The translations under genes were made by a program, and so were the position numbers. A DNA stretch of 64,000 bases from Adiantum capillus-veneris (Eukaryota > Streptophyta > Polypodiopsida > Polypodiales > Pteridaceae). Below are positions 11,914 through 22,917 of the stretch, piece after piece (position 1 is the first letter of the stretch; each line of letters opens with the position of its first letter). The notes under the pieces were generated by a model. That model searched no databases, had not been told where the DNA came from, and saw nothing but the letters and a program-made list of their open reading frames with translations. Location of the stretch: assembly GCA_014529385.2 (NCBI GenBank), contig CM043942.1, positions 48,340,244-48,404,243 on the forward strand, in the 5' to 3' direction.

Positions 11914-12460
11914 GCCCTTTTGAACCTCATGCCACAAAAATATGGCGACCAACCCCAAGATATTTTACATAGGGTAGCTGATAAAGTTCTAGTTGTCCTT
12001 AAGAATGACAACACCAAGGATCTAGATAAGAAGAAAGAGTTTGAAAAGCTACTAAACAATGCATGCACAGAAAAAGATTGGGGAACTTATTATAGATTAC
12101 AATGATGGTTGTAAAGCTGGTATCATGGGTGCAGGAGAAGCTCTTGATCATGCCATTGATGTTTCTACTGAGTTTGCATACAAACAAGAAGAAGAGAAGA
12201 GTGACTTGGATGATGTGCAAGAAGACAACAATAGATAAAATGAGGATGCAGATGTGGAGACAAAGGCTATGCAGATGGTGGTATTGATGATGATGATGTT
12301 GACGAGGCTAATGGGGGTTTGAATGTCCAAGATACTGATGCCTAGTGACTACATAGAAGAAGATTAGTCAAGTTTATGGTAGCATTGACCCCAACAAATC
12401 TAGAAGCTTGTTGAACAAGTCTTAAAGATGTTAGCTAAGGGAGAGGACAGGGAGGTTCCA
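11914..12460 (+). pseudogene. BRR2: Fragment of spliceosomal helicase BRR2/SNRNP200 N-terminus
   Basis: Three reading frames used in turn spell the N-terminal region of the U5 snRNP RNA helicase BRR2 in the right order. They give QPQDILHRVADKVLVVLKND with DKKKEFEKLL (11941-12055), IGELIIDYNDGCKAGIMGAG with STEFAYKQEEEKSDLDDVQE (12078-12230), GGIDDDDVDEANGGLNVQDT (12275-12345), QVYGSIDP (12369-12392), and LVEQVLKMLAKGEDREV (12408-12458). In the family these are the pre-helicase N-terminal motifs, with NVQDIDAYW; here the YW pair is replaced by two stops (TAGTGA). It has at least three frame changes and no helicase core. It lies just after the primer-site position of long LTR A and before retropepsin-like sequence, so capture by a retroelement is likely. 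Confidence 0.85.
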
Positions 12461-12599
12461 TATCTTCTCATTGGTATAGCTATCTTAGTTTTCTAGTGGA
12501 GTAAATCAACTCTTTGAAATACCAAGAACAACACCCTCATGTGAAAGATTCTTTAATTGGCTTGTTAGGGCATGTGTCTTATGGCACAAGCACTTAATA

Positions 12600-13005
12600 T
12601 CCCCCCCCTGGTGCCCCCTCCCTTATTTAACAAGTTGGGGCAATACTTTGAAGGTGATGAATCTAATGCAACCCTACCAATCACTACTAAAGGATTAATT
12701 GTGAGGGAGTCCTTGATGGTGGTGCGGGAGTCAGCATTGCAACAAAAAGTTGTTGGGAGTCTATGGGAAGAGCACACCTTGAAGTCACAAATATAGTGGT
12801 AAAAATGGCTAATGGATCTACCGTTACGCCTATTGGAATGCTAAAGGATCTCAAGATCAAGTTCATGGGAAACAAGTTAAGGCATACTTTCATTGTTATG
12901 GATTTCTCCAAACATCCTATGTCATTTAAGATGATCTTAGGACGTCCATTCATGAGGGAAGCAAACATGGTGCATGACGGGTCCAAAAACCACGTCTATT
13001 TATAG
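12600..13005 (+). pseudogene. Retropepsin-like domain 1
   Basis: The frame ending at 13005 reads VLDGGAGVSIATKSCWESMG (from 12709), then about 55 residues on MILGRPFMREANMV. This is the layout of a retroviral-type aspartic protease: a D-[ST]-G-A active-site loop, then the ILGRPF strand near the C-terminus. The loop here is D-G-G-A, so the usual Ser/Thr is missing. Just upstream the frame changes (12572-12708 is open in another frame). It is probably the protease part of a gypsy-type gag-pol. The missing residue and the frameshift argue that it is dead. Confidence 0.6.
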
Positions 13006-13170
13006 TTCCAAGACTCTGTCATTTGAGTTGATCTTGTAAGTGGTCGAATGCATCCTTTAGGAAATAAATTTATCATTGACAATCGATCGGACACCACAAG
13101 TCACTCAGCTCCATTGTAGTATTGTTACACATGTAACGAGGGCACGGATATTGGGGAAGACTCTCCGTAT

Positions 13171-13458
13171 ATGGATATCCTACCTGGAATGGATGAGTCA
13201 AACAACGTTGATTGGGTACACCTAGCAGCAACTATAGATACTTGGGGAACTAGGGGAACAAACTGGGTAACACCAGATGGGGAAGAAATAACACAAATTG
13301 TACCAATAAACATGCTAGGTGTAGCGCATGTAACCTCCGATGATAAGAGAGAGGCACACCTATCTAAGAGTGAAACTGATGATTCCTCAAACTATTTGAA
13401 CCAATACACCTCAAAAACGAAATCTCAAGGAGAGTTACAAGCCATTCATAAAAAATAA
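13171..13458 (+). other. ORF between the two protease domains
   Basis: 95 codons are open, with NVDWVHLAATIDTWGTRGTN and a following acidic Ser-rich part. No family is recognised. It lies between two retropepsin-like domains and may be linker or capsid-like sequence of the same element. Confidence 0.3.
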
Positions 13459-13597
13459 GGTTGCCAAGGAACAAGCAGAGCTTAAAAAGATCCAAGCAAG
13501 AGTCGAGGCTTGAGAAAGACAACAATGTCTTAGATGCCAACGAGAAGCTAATCTGGGAATCACGCAAGAATTTTTTGAGGACATTGATGACACTTCA

Positions 13598-14718
13598 TTG
13601 GAATCTGAGCCACCTCTACGATATCCAATTGAACTAAATAGCATCTATGGGAGAGTGCTATATAATGCCTTATTAGATACAGGGGCTAAGCACAATTTGT
13701 TATCATATGGAGTTTGGTGTCAATTAGGGAAACTGACCCTATCCCAGAGTACAATGCAAGTCAAGGGAATTAATAAAAAGAAAACTGATATTCCTGGAAT
13801 CCTTCAGTCCCCTGTTGTCTATGACAAAGGAAGCATAGTTCAGAGCTTTTTGGTCATGCCTGAGGGAACTATGGAGGGCAACATAAACCTTGGACGCACA
13901 TGGATGTTGGCAACCAAATGCACTATTGATTGGGGTACTTGTAGTGTCACGACACGGCCACCAACTCTTACCCCTACCATTGAAGAAAAGTCACCTACAT
14001 TGCAAACTCTAGTGAAGTTGCAAGATAGCCAAGATCCACAAACCAAAGTGGTTAACCCGTCTTTGTCAATTGCCCATGAACCTAGCACTTCAACACTTGC
14101 AATGAGAAGTAATATTACAAGGACTCAACATGCACCACCTATGAGTACATATCAATGGGTCCCAACGGCCTTACTTCCAAATACCTCCACCCTTACACCC
14201 AATTCAAGAAAAACTTCTCATACAAAACCAAGAGTGCACTCTAGTCGATTCAAGACCAAATCACATTGGATTCCAAAACAACTATTAGAAGGCCAAGGGT
14301 ACTATGGTGGAAATGAGAAAATATGGATAACTAAACGTAAAATGTGCCTTTCCCTATCACCTACAGAACCATGTGAGTCAAACAATGTAAATCCAAAGCC
14401 AATGGCATATCGTGGAAAGGAAAAGATCACGGAATGCTTCCAAAGCTCGTTTGGGTTCCAAGGCAAAACCAATTTATTCCACCTAGCTCGGGAAGGGGGG
14501 AATCCCGCCAAGCTTCTAGCTCCTCATGTAATGCATCCATAGAGGTAAAAGCTTCTCCACAACCTCCACCTACAATAGTGGACCTCCATGAAGCTACAAA
14601 GGAATCCACACCTCCCATTGTCCAAGAATCACCTGAGGAACCACTTCAAATTTGTTCCTGGGAGAGTACCTTACCACCCTTACAACTTGATGAGACACCT
14701 AAGGTAATAGAAAACTAA
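13598..14718 (+). pseudogene. Retropepsin-like domain 2 with WVP-repeat tail
   Basis: The frame 13598-14542 (314 aa) starts with YPIELNSIYGRVLYNALLDT followed by GAKHNLLS. The D-T-G-A loop of an aspartic protease is intact at residues of about 27-30. The NINLGRTWM strand lies about 67 residues later, the right distance for a retropepsin. The C-terminal half is Thr/Pro/Ser-rich. It carries repeated W-[VI]-P motifs: YQWVPTALLP, SHWIPKQLLEGQGYYGGNEK, and VWVPRQNQ in the next frame. The reading probably shifts frame near 14440 and ends at 14718. It looks like a gag-pol segment of an LTR element, distinct from domain 1. Confidence 0.6.
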
Positions 14719-15190
14719 TGGGAAAAATCCCCACCTATTACCAACTGGAACAATTGGTTTCAAAGGGTGACAACATCATTCCAAAAGGTATGATCTACCC
14801 AAGGAAGGGGAGAGTGTTTGCTGACATCCATTATTCACTTGCTCCCCTCTTAACCTTCCTCCCTGACCTCTCAATCTTTCAATCCTAGGGAATGTACATA
14901 TATAGCTCTATACTCAAGAAAAAAAGAAAAAAGTAAAAGAGAAAGAGCCACCAAACTATAATCTGGAAACCTACAAATTCTAGTACAGGACCTAAGAATC
15001 ATAATGACATATTATGCACAAGGACACGACCTTTTGACACAGCCCTTATAATGATTGCACTCTAAACATCATCTATCTATGTGTACAGATATGGCTAGTA
15101 TGCTAGAGTCATCCACTCCTACCTTGGGTGAGAGGTACCCTCTTTACTTTCACAAGTGTTTCACATAGTCTACCCGGTGCTTGCTTGTGA

Positions 15191-15535
15191 ATGGGATTAG
15201 ATACGCTAGCGAGTGAGAAGAATTTCGAGGACATAGAAAGGTTGATACGTCTCTTGACCATGATTGACCCATACTTAGTAGAGGACGTCTCTCCGATTGC
15301 ACAAGCTTACCCTCTTGACCAAGATGACTATAGATGCCTAGTGACGTTCTTAGTGAACCTTTGTGCCTCTAATGATGAGGAAGAGTTACATGATTACACG
15401 GATGGCACGTATGGTCTCATGGATGATGACTTTGTTTTTCTTGATGATGACGAGGATAGGGGTTTAGACCTAGGGCTACTGCCCATCTATTCAATATCCT
15501 ATTCCCCTGACTCTCTAGGGGGTGCAAATAATTAG
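15191..15535 (+). CDS. Acidic ORF with downstream poly(A) signal, unknown
   Basis: A clean 114-codon frame starts MGLDTLASEKNFEDIERLIR and has a strongly acidic middle (EEELHDYTDGT, DDDFVFLDDDEDRG). The stop is followed about 30 bp later by AATAAA (15568). No domain is recognised. It is intact while its neighbours are broken, and could be a 3' accessory ORF of the retroelement. The start is the first ATG of the frame. Confidence 0.35.
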   Translation: MGLDTLASEKNFEDIERLIRLLTMIDPYLVEDVSPIAQAYPLDQDDYRCLVTFLVNLCASNDEEELHDYTDGTYGLMDDDFVFLDDDEDRGLDLGLLPIYSISYSPDSLGGANN

Positions 15536-15539
15536 GTTA

Positions 15540-16590
15540 GGGTTCATTATGTTGTGTGATTGTGTTCAATAAAGGTTGGTGCCTCTTCCCACTGATGGGC
15601 CTCCTAGAGGTATTCCTTGTGTTTTCAACACAATATTCAGCACATTTATTTAGTATTAAACCATTAGATTTTCAATATGATTCTCTGTCATAATTCCTTG
15701 TCTAGGTTTAAGAAACAAGCAGTCTGACTAAGCTAGTTTGACCAAGCTAGGTGTTAGAGATCTTCTCTTAATACCATAGGGAATGCCTTCTTACTAATCA
15801 ATGGTTACTTTAGGTTCTTATTCCGATTTAGGCAGCATTGTGTGCAATGTACTAGGGCTTTCTAGTGGGCTTAGTCCCTATTGACCTTTAGCTTAAGTAT
15901 TATAAAGGGATTTTACTAGTGTGACGAGCCTGGGGAGGGTAACGGTATCAATATGACCCCCCAAAGTTACAAAATTAAAAGGCAATGAAAAACAAAACAC
16001 AAAAGTGCCAACAATGTAAAATCCTTATTTGATATTTCACTCAAATGTAGTGCTTATGGTACCAAAGCCCTAGAGGTTCCCAGTGTCAGCGCTTTTCGTT
16101 GAAAATCAAAAAGCCCAAGGCATACAAAATAAGCACACACATCGAATGAATCAATGTGAAAAAAATTTGGGGGGTCAAAGAAAAGGGAATAATTCAGGTG
16201 ATGATTTCATAAGTAATTCCTTTTATCGTAGCTTAACTAGAAAGTCTTCTAGGTATAGCCTCTAGTCAGCCCTTGAACATGAAATACTTTGCTCTCGTGA
16301 TTAAAAAACTTAATTGACCAAAGGGAATTGAGAAGCTTGCCCATGCTATTAATAAGTTGACCTCTAGTGTCTCTCGACCGTTGAATTAGCGACCCCAGAC
16401 TTGTTTTTTTTAAACCTTTACAAAGTGCTTATGCGTTTAATTATATTAGGGTTTAATGTTTACTGCTAAAAAATTGTTTAATATTCTGTTACCAATCAAT
16501 TTGTGTGCCTATTCCCTGCATATGATTTTTAATTGTATATGAGAATGCAATTACTGTGCGATTTATGGTTGATTTTGCAGTGTTTGAAGA
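15540..16590. other. Non-coding, AT-rich
   Basis: No supported gene. It holds AATAAA at 15568 and, at the right end, a good splice-acceptor-like GATTTTGCAG near 16582. Confidence 0.5.
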
Positions 16591-16687
16591 GGGCTCAAGA
16601 CTACAAACTCGGATGCTCTTCCACCTCGATGAACGGGCTTCATCTCAATAGCTTCCGAGGACGGAATCTACATCAGGAAGGGGGACA
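16590..16687 (+). mobile_element. 3' end of a gypsy-type element with polypurine tract
   Basis: The text TTCCGAGGACGGAATCTAC, then AGGAAGGGGGACA (16675-16687), is the stereotyped end of plant gypsy elements, where a GAGGACG-type block and polypurine tract precede the 3' LTR. The adjacent repeat starts TGTTAACCC, consistent with an LTR 5' TG. Confidence 0.6.
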
Positions 16688-17010
16688 TGTTAACCCTTAC
16701 GGACACCCTATCACCTTCAATGGACGCCTTATCATTATTTAATTGAGTCAAGGACCGGGCTTGTCGGTCCAATAGGAAAAGGGTAAGAGTGATCACCGAT
16801 GAGAGGTGCACTCTAAAACTGGAACATATAACGTTTGGCTAAGATTGACTAAGTGTGGGTACCCAAATGTGAACAGATGAGCCCATATAAAAGTCAATCT
16901 AAACCTAAAATGTCTCATTCTCTCATTTGTGCAATTGAAGAGTGCTCTTGCTCCATCTCCATCTTCTTCTTCATCTCCTTGTATGTGTGTGTGTGTATGC
17001 GTGAGAGAAG
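16688..17010 (+). repeat. LTR-like repeat, copy 2
   Basis: It is homologous to 254-700, starts TGTTAACCCTTACGGACACC right after the polypurine tract, and has a TATA-like CCCATATAAAAG near 16884. It breaks off at a short (GT)n GAGAG segment near 17000, where a copia fragment begins. Confidence 0.65.
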
Positions 17011-17197
17011 TAGGTGCAAGATGTTGCCCAAGATAATTAGCAACAAATAGAATATCAAGATGAGTGTTCATGCCAACAAATTGAAGACATCCAATCAAGT
17101 TAGCATAAGGCTTATTTGTAACAAGCTGACCGCCATTTTCAGAAGTGTTCTTTGTGAGTTTGTAAACTTGGACATTAAGCAATATAGGTGATCCCAT
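17003..17197 (-). pseudogene. Ty1/copia RT C-terminal fragment
   Basis: The minus strand reads about 62 residues including NKPYANLIGCLQFVGMNTHL and DILFVANYLGQHL. This matches the Y-x-x-L-[IV]-G-x-L-x-[YF]-x3-T-[RH]-x-D-[IL] segment at the end of copia RT. It runs into the GT tract of the neighbouring repeat, so only this scrap is present. Confidence 0.65.
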
Positions 17198-17779
17198 GTG
17201 GAGTCCAGCAACCCCCCAAAAGGTTCCTAGAAGCTTGGGGGTACCTCCTCCTTTGTAGGGCTCATCTGGGCTCGTCCTAGACCCTGTTCACACTAGCCTT
17301 GGCCACCAGAAGGCTATAAAAAGGCCCATAAGCTCTCATTTATACATTCTCCTAGGAATTTCTCTCATTATTTGAGAGAATCTTTACAAACCTCTTAAGA
17401 GAGCAAAAATCTTAAAGAGGATTAATCCAGGTAATTAGGATTAGTGAATTGCTTAGCAGTTAAGCGAGGTTTAATTTTCTCTCTGCTAATTGTAAATTAG
17501 GAATGATTAAGCTTCTTAATACCATAAATTACTCTTATTATATCTAAGTAATCCATGTAAACTTAATTCTCCTATTTCTTAATAGTAATTAGTACTAATT
17601 AACTATTGTATTAATCAAAATAGCTTGATTTATGGCCTAATTTAGGCATGAATCATTGTAATTAGCTTCATTAATCTTATGATAATTTGTAGTGCTTCAT
17701 TACACTGTTATTAAACTGCAATAATTATGTGAAAAATTAGTTAATCATTTTGCTAATTATTAGGGTTATTAAGCTTATT

Positions 17780-18480
17780 TTTACTTAAAGTTAAGTGGGA
17801 ATATGTGAGTTAGATAATTATGTTATAATTATCAAAGTTAGAAAAAAATCATTAGAAAGTCATGGTAATCAGGTCAAGTACAAAAAATTAATGTCAATAA
17901 TTATCTTAACCAAATTATCATATTTTTTATATAAATCAAAGGAAGAAATTAGTAGGTTAACTTAGATAATGATGTGATAGTTATCAGAGCTAAAAAACAT
18001 CATTCGAAAGTTGTGGTAATTAGATAAAATAAAATAAATTAATTGAGATAATTATCTTAGCAAATTACCCTGATTGTTGATATAAAGCAAAGGGGGAAAT
18101 TAATAAATTAAGTTAGGTAATTATGTGATAATAATCAGAGCTAGGAAACATCATTAGGAAGTTGTGGTAATCAGACCAAGTACAAAAAATAGTTTAGTTA
18201 ATTATCTTAGCCAAATTACTCTTAGTTTTAATATAAAATAAAGGGGGGAATTAGTAAGTTAAGTTAGATAAATATGTGATAATTATCAGAGTTAGAAAAC
18301 ATCACTAGGAAGCCGTGGTAATTATATCAAGCACAAAACAATAATTTAGATAATTATCTTAGCTAAAAGACCTTGATTTTTTACCTAAGTCAAGAGAAAA
18401 AATTGTCTAATTGAGTTAGATATTTATATATAAATTATCATGGGTATAAAACATCATTAGAAATATGTGATAATCATCTC
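17780..18480. repeat. Tandem array in long LTR B, about five ~155-bp units
   Basis: Units are marked by GGGGGAAATTAATAAATTAA, TATGTGATAATTATCAGAG, AAACATCATTAGGAAG and TTATCTTAGCCAAATTA. The unit has the same order of motifs as the 7740-10040 array but clearly different sequence. Confidence 0.75.
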
Positions 18481-18879
18481 AAGCTTAAAAAAATAAATTA
18501 TCCAAGTAAATGGGCTTATTTGGTATGATTTTTTCTATAAAATTAACTAGGGAAAAAAGGGAAATAATTAATATAATTAGGGAAAAATTACTAGATCTTT
18601 GAAATACTCTAAAAACCCTACATGAATATATCATAGCCTAAATAAGGCTAAGAGATTACTAGGGTTAAAACAATTTAATTTGGACCCTAGAAATTGAATA
18701 GGAAAATAGATAAGTAGTTGAGCAACTAATAAGAATACTCAAGGACTTGGGTACGTTGTTGGACCACTCCTAGGTTTTTTAAGAGGTTAAGTTTGTATAT
18801 TATAATCTCATGGCTGAAAAATCCTTTTAAAGGATATTAGAAGGCCCCAAAAAGGACATGTACCAGTGATCAAATGGAT

Positions 18880-19015
18880 GAGGAGTTTTTGCCCAAGAGG
18901 GGCAAAGGTACACATGATCATGAGGCTGGCCGTAGTATCATTCCTTCAGATGTGACCATGTGTCCCCTGAAGAGGTGCAGCAAGTTGCGATTCTTGACCA
19001 GTCACAGGTGAGTTT
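18880..19015 (+). pseudogene. Broken copy of the exon-like ORF of long LTR A
   Basis: The frame reads DEEFLPKRGKGTHDHEAGRS and, after a frameshift, SPEEVQQVAILDQSQ up to CAG/GTGAGT. This parallels DDEEVAPKQTRASHDDEAGP and the Gln-Ser-Gln/GT donor in the other copy. The ATG is lost. Confidence 0.45.
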
Positions 19016-20134
19016 AAGTTCTCAAGGTTCAGTTAATTTTTTTATATAAAGGTTTAAGGTAATTTAACATTGCATATGTTAAGTATTAGTTATAATCACT
19101 AGGATTGAGTAAACTGGCCAAGAACGGAAGATTAAATCTTCCAAGAAACACCAAGCATTTGATTGAAGAGAAATAAGAAAGAAATGCCTTGGTTCGTCTG
19201 GGTGACTAGGGAATGAACTGATTGACCATCCTTAGGGTAGCTTGTCTCAAGATCACCCTGACATTTTGATATTGTTCTCTCAAGTGGAGAGTAATGGAAG
19301 CTATGTGGCTTCAGAGCAGTCTGCTACCTCCATGAATGCCGAGTCTCTACTCCGTTCATGTCATCGTTTCTTAAATGTTAGGATATGGTCTTTATCCTAG
19401 GGGAGTCGCCCGGTTGTATGGGCAACTGGCTAGGGTGTATGGGCACCCAAAATTTTGTTTTTAAATAAGGAGAGGTGTATGGTCACCCATTGTATATGTG
19501 ATCTTGAGACAAGTAGAGTGCTAGTAAAAGTTTTGATATGACAATACATTGTCTTAAGTTTAAGGATGTTTGTTTTATGAAAGCATGTTTTTAATGCTGA
19601 TTTCAATAACTTGTTTTAATAAATTGTTGTATGGGAAAGTTAAAAGGAAACCATGATTTTATATGTCAAGAATAATGTGGTAGTAATTAGAAAACAAAAA
19701 ATTATGTGTGAGTGCGGGGTGGTAAGTGGGGATCGACTCAGGTTGTCAATAATGGACGGATGGACCTGATTAGTCAAATAACTATCCATTCACGCGCACT
19801 AACGATAGAAGACTTATTCAATGGAAGAGGAGTCCACCAACAGCTGTGCTCTCACTCTTGTAGAGGGAAAAAAACGTTGGATGAGGATACCTTAGTCCAT
19901 GTGTGGAGGTTATAGGGCCAAAAATATTTTTGGATTTTTAAGATTTTGTCCCGTTTTTGCTTGCGAGATAGGACTAGGTCTTTCTCTAGGGCTATAGTCC
20001 GAAGCCATTGCCAATGGTAAAGGTCCATTCCCTCGATTATTTTCTTTGAGACTCAGACTTTGATCGGCCTAGAGACCTATTAAGGACCCCCATCTTGACC
20101 TTTGGTGTCGGGGTGGTTGTGGGCAGTTTTCACT

Positions 20135-20146
20135 TGGTATCAAAGC
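20135..20146 (+). other. Primer-binding site, initiator-Met tRNA type
   Basis: TGGTATCAAAGC is one mismatch from the usual plant retrotransposon primer site TGGTATCAGAGC. It directly follows a CA that would close LTR B. It supports the LTR reading of the block before it. Confidence 0.65.
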
Positions 20147-21867
20147 ATGTGTTAATTAAGACCTTGGACCTAGGGAAAGATGAAGGTACTATGAAAAAAA
20201 ATTGTGGGTTTGATTAAAGAGATTAAAGATGTGTATAATTGAAATAAGAGAGAGGAAGAAAAAGAGAAATATTATCCCCATCTTTGCAGGAAGACTTCCA
20301 TCATGCTTTCCGCAAGTTTATGATCTTCAATATCATGTTTTTGGGAGCTTGCTCATCCCGAAGGTACACAATTTGGAAAAGTGTGATGAAGTTACTAGAC
20401 TACATGTTCTCCCCACCCACTTGGGGAATTAGTTGGGGAGCGTCTAGTCAAGTATTCCCACCATTTTTTTGGCCAATGTCTCTTCCATATTGTGTTGAGG
20501 GGGCTACTCCAATCATCCTCCTGCATTAATGCTTAGTATATGCCTTTAGAGTGAGGTTTCCAAAAGAGGCTACCCTCCGGCCATCTCCAAGCGTTCCATT
20601 CAAACTTTGATTCACAAGTTGTCATAGCCCCATTATCAAGCTCTTTTATCACCCTAATGACTAGCAAGATCTCAAATCCATTCAGCTGATATTGGTTTGC
20701 TAGAGAGTTAATAGTTTTCCAGTTCTTACTATTGCCGTCCCATAATTGCTCTAGTCAAATGAGACCCTTATTATTCACTTTCTTGGACATTTCTATCCAA
20801 TAGGGGCTATGTGGTGGCCCCAAGACTTTAGAGGGCCAGGGGGGAACAGTGTAAGCTAGGGTTCTTGAAATACCAGGCTACTTCCCCCCATTCCAAAACC
20901 TCAGCTGCTCTTTTGCTCTTCCTCATCAGGTCCCTTGAAAGTCCACCCGAGCTAAGGGAAGACCACTTCGGGGACAGAAGTTTGTCATGTATCATCACCT
21001 CCTTCCACTTTCCACCTTTTGATCCCACATTTGCTGCATCGAGCCGCTTCCGTGGTCATGATAGCCCAAGCTTGCTCTTGTTTAGCCAATGAGACTATAA
21101 TTTTGGCACAAAGGGCCTCAACATGGGATACCGGGTTAAGAATACCGAGACCTCCTTGGTCTACTAGACGAGCGACTATCTCCCATCTTGCCCATTGCCA
21201 TGGATGGGAGGTTTTTGTGTTGTTCTTCCAAAGAAACCTTTTAACTACTCTTAAGAATTCTTTCCAATTGCACTTAGCCATCTTGAGGATGGGACTGAGG
21301 AAATCAATGTACAGGAGCATATAAGAATTTATCACTCTAATCCAAATGTGGAAGGGAGGAGAGCAAACTGCCACCTTCTCATCTTTGTTCTGATTTTTTC
21401 AAGAATCCATTGAAATATTTGTTTGTGGGTTATGTCCACCCCTAAGAGGGCTCCTAGGTGTCTGAATAAACTTCCTTTTGAGATAATCTCCCCTGACCAA
21501 ACTGAAGGGTCGAAAGAGTCGTTTTCCGACAGGGAGATAAGCCTTGACTTCTCTTTATTGCACTTGGAACCCGAGGCCACGGAGAATGTTTGCACAATCT
21601 CTAGAGCTCTCTTGAGGACTTGGGGGCATGCCTTCAAGAACATGAGCGAATCATCTGTAAGCATTTTGGCCAGGAGCTGGTTATTGCCCGAAATTGTCAC
21701 GCCTTGAATCTCCCCTCGTGCCGCACTGGCTTCGAGCATCGTGATGAGAGGATGCAATCCGATGGCAAAAAGCAAGGGGGCCAGGGGACATCCTTGCTTA
21801 ATAGACCTTTTCACCTCAAAAGAGCCCACAATTCTATCATTGAATAGGAGCTCTAACTGGCTGCCAA

Positions 21868-22290
21868 CTCCAAGTATGCAAATAAGGCGACAAAGGTGAG
21901 GCCCAAAGCCCAAAGCCCCCATGACATCTTCTACATAGGACCATTCAATCTTGTCATAAGCCTTGTCGAGGTCCAACTGCAGTAGAATGCAATCTTGTTT
22001 GGAAAAGGTTGCGTACTCAATTCCCACCATTGCTGCCAAGATATTGTCATATATGGATCTCCCTTTAATAAATCCATGACTCCAAGTATGCGAATGAGGC
22101 GACAAAGGTGAGGCCCAAAGCCCAAAGCCCAAAGCCCCCATGACATCTTCCACATAGGACCATTCTATCCTCTCTCATAAGCCTTGTCGAGGTCCACCAG
22201 AATGCAGTCTTTTTAGAAAAGGTTGGGTACTCAATTCCCACCATTGCTGCCAAGATATTTTCATGTATGGATCTCCCTTTAATAAACCCG
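21868..22290. repeat. ~212-bp tandem duplication inside the LINE RT
   Basis: Two units start at CTCCAAGTATGC (about 21868) and TCCAAGTATGCG (about 22080). Both contain AGGCGACAAAGGTGAGGCCC and TTGCTGCCAAGATATT. The second has small deletions. CCCAAAG is itself repeated two or three times at the same place. Confidence 0.85.
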
Positions 22291-22512
22291 TGTTGATGGG
22301 GAGAGATGATTCTATTCAGGAGGGGGGCAAGCCTGAGAGCGATCGCCTTGGCAATAATTTTGTATGCTACTGACGTCATAGTAATGGGGCGCCATGCTTA
22401 AGTTGAGAGCAGCATACCTGTTTTTGGATGGTTTGATAAGCCCTCTTTTAACACTTGTATCCAAGCACTCTTCGAAAATAGCTTGATTAGCCCTCCGAGT
22501 GATTGGACTTTT

Positions 22513-22543
22513 GAGATTTGGGGGGGGGGGGGGAGGGGGGGGT
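22513..22543. repeat. Poly(G) tract
   Basis: A G run of 12 or more, one A, then more G. On the LINE strand it reads as a poly-proline stretch within the pre-RT segment. Confidence 0.85.
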
Positions 22544-22686
22544 TCCTTTATAGAAAGCCAATGAATGTAGCTTTGAATTTTGGAGAATGCATTTTGAAAG
22601 GACATGATTACTTTTTTTTCAAGATTTTCCAGGCTCTTTTGAGAGACACATACAATGTTTGGGAAAGTCTTTTTGGCCTCCTAAAG

Positions 22687-22730
22687 TCCTCTTCTAAGAT
22701 CATCGGCCTAGCCATGATCTTAGAAGAGGA
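22687..22730. repeat. Perfect 17-bp inverted repeat, 10-nt loop
   Basis: TCCTCTTCTAAGATCAT (22687-22703) and ATGATCTTAGAAGAGGA (22714-22730) flank the loop CGGCCTAGCC. The second copy of the right part, at 24261, lacks the left arm. The hairpin was therefore probably made when the duplicated block joined here. Confidence 0.85.
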
Positions 22731-22785
22731 TTCACACAATCAAATGCACTCTTGTCGAATTTAATAATGGGCTTTTCACAAACCT

Positions 22786-22842
<57 letters not shown>
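22701..22842. repeat. Duplicated block copy 1 plus (CT)n
   Basis: About 90 bp (CATCGGCCTAGCCATGATCT...CACAAACCTCCTCC) is followed by a long CT tract. It is identical, by eye, to 24261-24350. The minus strand of the block reads VCEKPIIKFDKSAFDCVNPL. Confidence 0.85.
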
Positions 22843-22846
<4 letters not shown>

Positions 22847-22917
22847 TCACTACCGGTTGAACAAATGCTAAGCCTTGTATTGGCTTAAGAGTAGCAGAGT
22901 CACACACCGTCTTTAAC

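Larger units (their letters stand above)
17197..20132 (+). mobile_element. Long LTR (or leader) B, relative of long LTR A
   Basis: It shares the layout of 6738-11847: TATA box GGCTATAAAAAGGC near 17317, AT-rich leader, tandem units at 17780-18480, an exon-like remnant at 18880-19015, and the conserved blocks CGCCCGGTTGTATGGGCAAC and GAGTGCGGGGTGGTAAGTGG. It ends at ...GGCAGTTTTCA, directly before a primer-binding site. It is about 2.9 kb against 5.1 kb for A, the difference being mostly tandem-copy number. The 5' end at 17197 (TGTGGAG) is uncertain. Confidence 0.5.
20290..22690 (-). pseudogene. LINE of plant-L1 type: RT and C-terminal region
   Basis: Read on the minus strand from about 22605 down. 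It has a pre-RT segment (RRANQAIFEECLDTSVKRGL), RT motifs (HGFIKGRSIHENILAAMVG; LDLDKAYDKIEWSYVEDVM with the motif-A Asp; IKQGCPLAPLLFAIGLHPL; LTDDSLMF in place of the usual [YF]ADD), then the thumb and the LNPVSHVEALCAKI segment. At 20860-20400 comes the zf-RVT-like C-terminal region, homologous to 32740-32300. Several frameshifts and stops are present, and a ~212-bp tandem duplication (21868-22290) repeats the GFIKGRS...DKAYDKIEW part. The endonuclease end is missing. It is dead. Confidence 0.8.

Noticed and set aside
6738-20132. Blocks A and B as the two LTRs of a single element
   Set aside because: They differ too much in sequence and array length, and a primer site follows B, which a 3' LTR would not have. 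Two members of one family fit better.
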